A stretch of 64,000 nucleotides of DNA from Leptoclinus maculatus (Eukaryota; Chordata; Actinopteri; Perciformes; Stichaeidae), in NCBI GenBank assembly GCA_032191485.1, contig JAVDOI010000003.1, forward strand, positions 1,240,001-1,304,000, in the 5' to 3' direction. A program made the translations under genes and the position numbers. This document shows, piece after piece, positions 59,350 to 64,000 of this stretch; within the stretch, counting starts at the first letter, position 1; each line of letters opens with the position of its first letter. The notes below the pieces were generated by a model, which was given only the letters and a program-made list of their open reading frames with translations, did not search any database and was not told where the DNA came from.

Positions 59350-60975
59350 ACAGATGTTATGTTATGTTTATTTTCTTTGATATGGACATCACAGTAGCAT
59401 TATAATTGTAACATATTTATGCACAAGGACCAGATGCACTGTTTAGTGTTTGTAGCGAAATGCTAATTTACAACAACCACGCTTTAACAAACAAAAGTTA
59501 AAATAGAAAAAATAAAATACATCCACAAATATATACACAAAACACAAAATACATGTGTGTCTACAACGGTGTTAGGTGTGAGAACAATGTTTCTCTTGTA
59601 GCCATGATTTAATACCTCTATTAAAAACATTAAAATTGTGTTGCATTTTCAATTCAGTTGGTAGACAGTTCCATAGTTTTGCTCTTTTAACAGAGAAGAC
59701 TGAATGAGGTTTTGCGTAATGCGATGCGACCGTTACCGCTTACTGAGGCCACGTGTTCACTCTACTGGTGTGCTGGTGTCTTGTAACAAGTTCATTAAGC
59801 AGGAAGGAGCATGACCATGTAGGCATTTAAAAATAAGCTTTAAGTTGGAATAGCTTATTTCAAAGCTGAACATATTGTGTTTTTGTGACAATGGTGCCAT
59901 CTCGTTGTTTTTTGTCCATAATGTTTCATGTGTGGTCATACAGTGATATGATGGGTTGTATAGTAGATTGTGAGGCTTGTGACCAGGTAGTGATGCAGTA
60001 TGATAGGTGTGAGAATATGTTTGCATGTAGAGCTGGGCTGTGCTGAATGGCAGATACTTTCTGATGAATCTGAAGCAGTTGAGATTTGATTTAACTTTTT
60101 TGCTGATATTACGCACTTGTTTATCAAATCTTAGATGTGAGTCTGAGATGATTCCTAAGTACTTCACATTGTCAACCTCATTGATGACCTCATTCTTTAT
60201 TTGTATGATTGCCATACAGAATGTAAGGATTCAGTAAGCTGGTCAGCGGCCTTGCTAGATGTTCTAGATAAATAACTGTATCATCGGCATACATTTGGCA
60301 GCCAACCCCAGGACAGCTCTCAGGTAGGTCGTTGATATTCATGCTAAATAGCACAGGACCTAGAACCGACCCCTGGGGTATCCCCATGCCATTGGCACGG
60401 ATGGTGGACTTTTCCCCATTGACCCTCACACATTGTACTCTTCCCCTGAGGTACGAGTCAAACCATTGTGAGGCATGATCAGAAAATTGGAATTTGGGAA
60501 GTTTGTATATCAACAGTATCGAAAGACCTTTTTAAGTCTAATAAAACTGCTCCCACAGCGTGACCTTTATCCAAAAGACCTTTTCTTTTTTTCAATTAGA
60601 TGGCAGTTTGCAGTCTCAGTAGAATGTTTGGGTCTGAATCCAAATTGTTGTTGATACAGTAACTGATTTGTCTCTAGATGTATTACGAGTTGCTCTGCTT
60701 TTTCCAGTATCTTGGAGACAACTGGGAGGATGGCGATGGGTCTGTAACTGCATGTCAAGTCTTGCTCACCAGATTTAAAGATTGGACTGATAACGGCTGT
60801 TTTCCAGGTCTCGGGGAAGGTTCTTGTTTTTGGCTCAAGGTGTGTTATTGGCTCAAGTAGTTGGGTTCTGTTTTTCTTTATCAGTGCAGAATCAAGATTA
60901 TGGATGTCTTTGGCCTTTGAGTTACTGAAGTGACTCATCATTTTGTGATGGTTCATCCAATCCCCTGCCAAGTAT
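59350..60975 (-). mobile_element. 5'-truncated non-LTR retrotransposon (jockey-type RT), minus strand
   Basis: On the minus strand the element starts inside the reverse transcriptase at about 60971 and ends in a tandem ATAACATAAC-like tail at 59352-59372. It is the usual 5'-truncated form. The coding part is listed separately. Its orientation is the same as syne3, in whose last intron it lies. Confidence 0.8.
59757..60971 (-). pseudogene. Reverse transcriptase remnant of the minus-strand LINE
   Basis: Three frames follow one another. 60971-60567 holds TAVISPIFKSGEQDL, YRPIAILPVVSKILEKAEQ and FGFRPKHSTETA. A shifted piece near 60550 gives VGAVLLDLKRSFDTVD (motif A). 60513-60190 holds GIPQGSVLGPVLF and the catalytic MYADDTVIYL. 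60215-59757 holds NVKYLGIISDSHLRFD and KYLPFSTAQLYMQTYSH. The order matches the fingers, palm and thumb of a jockey-superfamily enzyme (Rex1- or L2-like). At least three frameshifts make it inactive. Confidence 0.82.
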
Positions 60976-61789
60976 TTATTTTTTCGTCAGGTAAACAACC
61001 CTTAGCAATATTGGAAGAAGAAAAAAGGGGCTCCACATGCTTTTACGTATTGAACTAGTTGCATAGTTCATAGCTAATGAAAGAGCTGGATGCTACTTGA
61101 TGGAGGTATGATAGAAATAAAATCATGAAAGGAAACTACAACAGTCTCTCTCTGGCAGCATCAGGTCGACCTCATTCCTCATTAACTCATTTAAACTTTA
61201 TTTACTCTACTTGTAAAGAACCAAGTGCCACATAAATTAAACATAAATGTTGTCGTTTGAGGCATCCTATCAGATTGAGAAAGATTGGCTTAGCATAAAT
61301 ACACTGGTGGGAGCTTTATTTACCCAATGGAAGAGAGAACCAGGCATGTATTGCAAATTACATTCCTTGTTTTTAGAAGTATATAAGTATCAAATTCTAA
61401 TAAAAAGCCTCCCTGTTTTTCATATCTGCTCATGCTTTAACAATCAACAATATGTGTTGACTGTTAATTGAACACTTGTTTGTCAATCCTCAGTCATACT
61501 GTATGAGTTTAAACTGGAATAACATAATGACAAACCAACAAACGTAATTATCACAAGTAAATAATATATGAACCATTGGAACATTACTGTAGAGCAAGTA
61601 ACATCGTGTAACATTCCTCACATACTGCTGCTGGTTTATCTAAAGCAATGATGACATGCTACAGTTGCTGGTGTTTAAAGATTTCTATCAGAACTTTAGT
61701 TGGATTCTCGTGTACGTCTCTCTTCTACTGGCAAAATGAGTTGGATTCTCTTTCTCTGCATCTTATAAATGAAACTACAAAGTGCGTAG
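60976..61789. other. No gene recognised
   Basis: AT-rich intronic sequence without recognisable element. Confidence 0.5.
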
Positions 61790-62300
61790 AAACTACAATT
61801 TCTCGTCTCTTAACGATCATAAAACCCCAATGTGTAGCATTTATGTTGATCTAGTAGCAGAAATTAAATATAATGTTCAGAGCTATCTTTTCATTAGTGT
61901 GTAATCACCTGAAATTAAGAACAGTTGTGTTTTTGTCGTCTTACAATGAGCCCTTCATATCTACATAGCGAGCAGGTCCTCTTCATGGAGTCCTCCATGT
62001 TGCACCGCCATGTTTCTACAGTAGCCCAGAACGGACAAACCAAACACTGGCTCTAGAAAGACTTTCATGTTTTTACGTTACTTGAAGGCCACCGCAGCTC
62101 TCTATGTGAAACAGTGGTAACGTGAGCTGCAGAGTGCAAAACCCTGGTTCCACCAGCCGCCATCTGACCTCCGTAGATTCATCGTGGTGCGGACGGCCTC
62201 TGAGCGAGGTGAAATCGGAGGCTCACGTTACCACAGTCTTGCAGAGGGAGAGGTGAGTGGAGGGGTTTTCAGCTGGTTGTAATCTGCAACCACACTGCAA
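61790..62300 (+). mobile_element. MITE family B, copy 3
   Basis: Shares CATTAGTGTGTAATCACCTG, GAGTCCTCCATGTTGCACCG, TTTCTACAGTAGCCCAGAAC and CAGCTGGTTGTAATCTGCAA with the other copies. The right terminal repeat is not visible. An internal stretch (62111-62234) is bounded by a 14 bp inverted repeat. Confidence 0.6.
62114..62234. repeat. Inverted repeat, 14 bp arms, 93 bp apart
   Basis: GTGGTAACGTGAGC at 62114-62127 is exactly complementary to GCTCACGTTACCAC at 62221-62234. The unit could be a small insertion within MITE B copy 3 or part of that family. Confidence 0.8.
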
Positions 62301-62937
62301 AATGCCTGTCTCTTTCAGACAGAACTCTTTCTTTGATATTTGCCTTAAAGACTGCACTTCCAGACTGCTTTTTTAGCGTTCTACCTCATATTCTTCACTA
62401 TTTTTCAATGATTTTTTAAATGTTATATTCATTAGCTCAGAAACATATTTTGTTATCAACAAACACTGTCAGATGTAGATTGAGAAGGCCTGGTAAGTAA
62501 AGGGAATCTGAAGAGTTCTAAGATGAAAGCAGAAGCAGTCCGCCCACAGAGTCACAAACATCACGTACCACAGTGAACTGATTCAGGCTCCAACACTCTC
62601 TCCCATTTCTCTCTGAATCCTGTTTACCGCCTACGCTCATCTTTCACCTTCTGAACACTGCGTCACACAGAATCACTGGAAATAACTTCATGTCAAACTA
62701 AAGTGTTGCCTGCAAAGATACAATTCACTGAGGCTCGGCACCAAACACAAATACTCCAGACAACCGATGGGCTGCTTTTGTGTAAGATGGTTGTGTGAAT
62801 ATAATTTGCTAAAATCCATAACACCAACACTCTGTAGTACTAATACAAATCTAACAACTGTAGTTCCTTCATACAACAGTGTTAGACAAATACTTTTGAA
62901 GTAAACTTTGCCTTATGACTTATTGCCATTATGAAAT

Positions 62938-63375
62938 ACAGGGTAGGAAATTTACATATTTTTTAGGGGGCAATTTTTGCCCCCACTTACTGATATCCAG
63001 GGGCATTTAAAAGAAAATTGGGGGCACTTTTTTAAACTTTGTTCAAAATAATAAATATACTTAATTAGGCTTACAGTATATGAGCAATTGTCATCAAATG
63101 GCAATAATAAGACTATTAGGCAGTAGTCTACAGATTCAAAGTGTTTTCTTAGATTTTTTGAACAAAAAACAAACATAAATCAGACAATCATATTCAATTT
63201 TATTCTTATTTCTTTGTGGTTATTTATTGTTATTATTACATTTTTTAAACAACTATTAACAATTATTAAGTCAACGATGCCTTGATTACATATGCATTAG
63301 TCATTGTGTGGAATTTTTGAGAAAAACATTTTTATAGCACCTTAAACATTTAAAAAATGTGCCATTTGAAGGTAC
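62938..63375. repeat. Possible dispersed repeat with GGGGCA motifs
   Basis: TAGGGGGCAATTTTTGCCCC is followed by CCAGGGGCATTTAAAAG and TTGGGGGCACTTTTTTAAAC, wording I recognise from fish intergenic repeats. The first motif is itself palindromic (GGGGGCAATTTTTGCCCCC). The end is uncertain. Bases 62301-62937 show nothing. Confidence 0.35.
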
Positions 63376-63469
63376 AAATTCAGTTCAGAGTTTTTGCTTA
63401 GTAAAATATCTTAATTGACTGTCAGTCAGGTATTATTCATTTCCAGCAACCTTCAAATTAAAGAATATT

Positions 63470-63760
63470 ACATTATATTACAGTCATTTAGCAGACGCTT
63501 TTATCCAAAGCGACTTACAATAAGTGAATTCAACATCGGTTTACAAGAGAACTACTAATCACCAGAAGTCATAAGTGCATCTCCTTATTTAAACAAGCAC
63601 CTAAGAGCATAAACCAGAGCCAACGTACAGTGCAGAAACAAACAAATGCAATAAGTGCCACAAACTAATACGAATACAATAACTGCAACAAGCTAGTATG
63701 AATACAATAAATGCTAAGTAAGTGCTAAGTGGAAGGCTCAGGGTAGTACTTCTTATAAAG
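63470..63760 (-). mobile_element. Retroposon 3' end, minus strand
   Basis: 63472-63520 is the near-perfect inverse (48 of 49 bases) of 35019-35067, the conserved GTCGCTTTGGATAAAAGCG tail of fish SINE/LINE elements. The stretch to 63760 (ATAAGTGCATCTCC, TGCAATAAGTGCCAC, AAGTGCTAAGTGGAAGGCTC) is the upstream part of the same element read backwards. Bases 63761-64000 hold nothing recognisable. Confidence 0.6.
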
Positions 63761-64000
63761 ACACTTTACGCACAATTTAGGTGTATTTTCCCTTTAACTC
63801 ACGAGATGCAGGTAGCATGTTTTATACTTAATGTGAATATAATTCATACTTTGTTGGCATCTTATTCTGAAAACCGGATGTTCGTCTGAAGAAACCGGAT
63901 GTTGTTTTACGTTAATCTTTCCGCTAGTCTTTCGCTCGCTCCCGATCTGTGCCGTTTGAATGAGTTTACCGTGAGTTTCAGCATATAGGTGCAGTAACAT

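Overview
This window is vertebrate nuclear DNA, almost certainly from a teleost fish. It is AT-rich and mostly non-coding, and it is full of fish-type transposable elements and long microsatellites. Only two host-gene segments can be recognised, both on the minus strand. At 24500-24584 is the first coding exon of calmin (clmn), with a CpG-rich promoter region to its right. At 58604-58786 is the last coding exon of nesprin-3 (syne3), with its transmembrane segment and KASH tail. From family knowledge the same two genes are neighbours in the same orientation on human chromosome 14q32, so this appears to be a conserved gene pair. Bases 1-24499 would then be clmn intron 1, about 24600-58100 the intergenic interval, and 58787-64000 the last intron of syne3.

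Layout. 1-24.5 kb (clmn intron): a TA microsatellite, a minisatellite split by a non-autonomous hAT transposon with perfect target duplications (1502-2507), a tRNA-derived SINE, two copies of a dispersed repeat, fragments of several hAT elements (one with a BED zinc finger), an L2-type LINE tail, a probable solo LTR, and a transposon-like unit carrying a 1.1 kb minisatellite (19264-20738). 24.2-25.1 kb: clmn promoter, exon 1 and a (GA)67 tract. 25.2-58.1 kb (intergenic): a nested MITE, a structurally complete but coding-dead DIRS-type tyrosine-recombinase retrotransposon (26922-31916), two copies of a proline-rich LTR element that shows no pol (34.04-34.99 kb and 47630-50754), LINE fragments, an L2 LINE with an open ORF1 and broken ORF2 (41.7-45.2 kb), and further MITEs. 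58.2-64 kb: syne3 last exon and intron, holding a minus-strand LINE reverse-transcriptase remnant (59.35-60.97 kb), a MITE copy and a retroposon 3' end.

The strongest structural signals are three. First, the DIRS element has 141 bp inverted terminal repeats, an internal complementary region that joins both ends through a shared GTT, and GTT at both borders. Second, the LTR element at 47630-50754 has a 5 bp target duplication and tandem proline-rich repeats, and it was later entered by a hAT MITE that itself contains a SINE. Third, the hAT element at 1502-2507 carries a truncated BED-finger transposase. No rRNA, true tRNA gene or CRISPR array was seen. The host exons rest on short but characteristic peptides. 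All family assignments are from reading, not from database searches.
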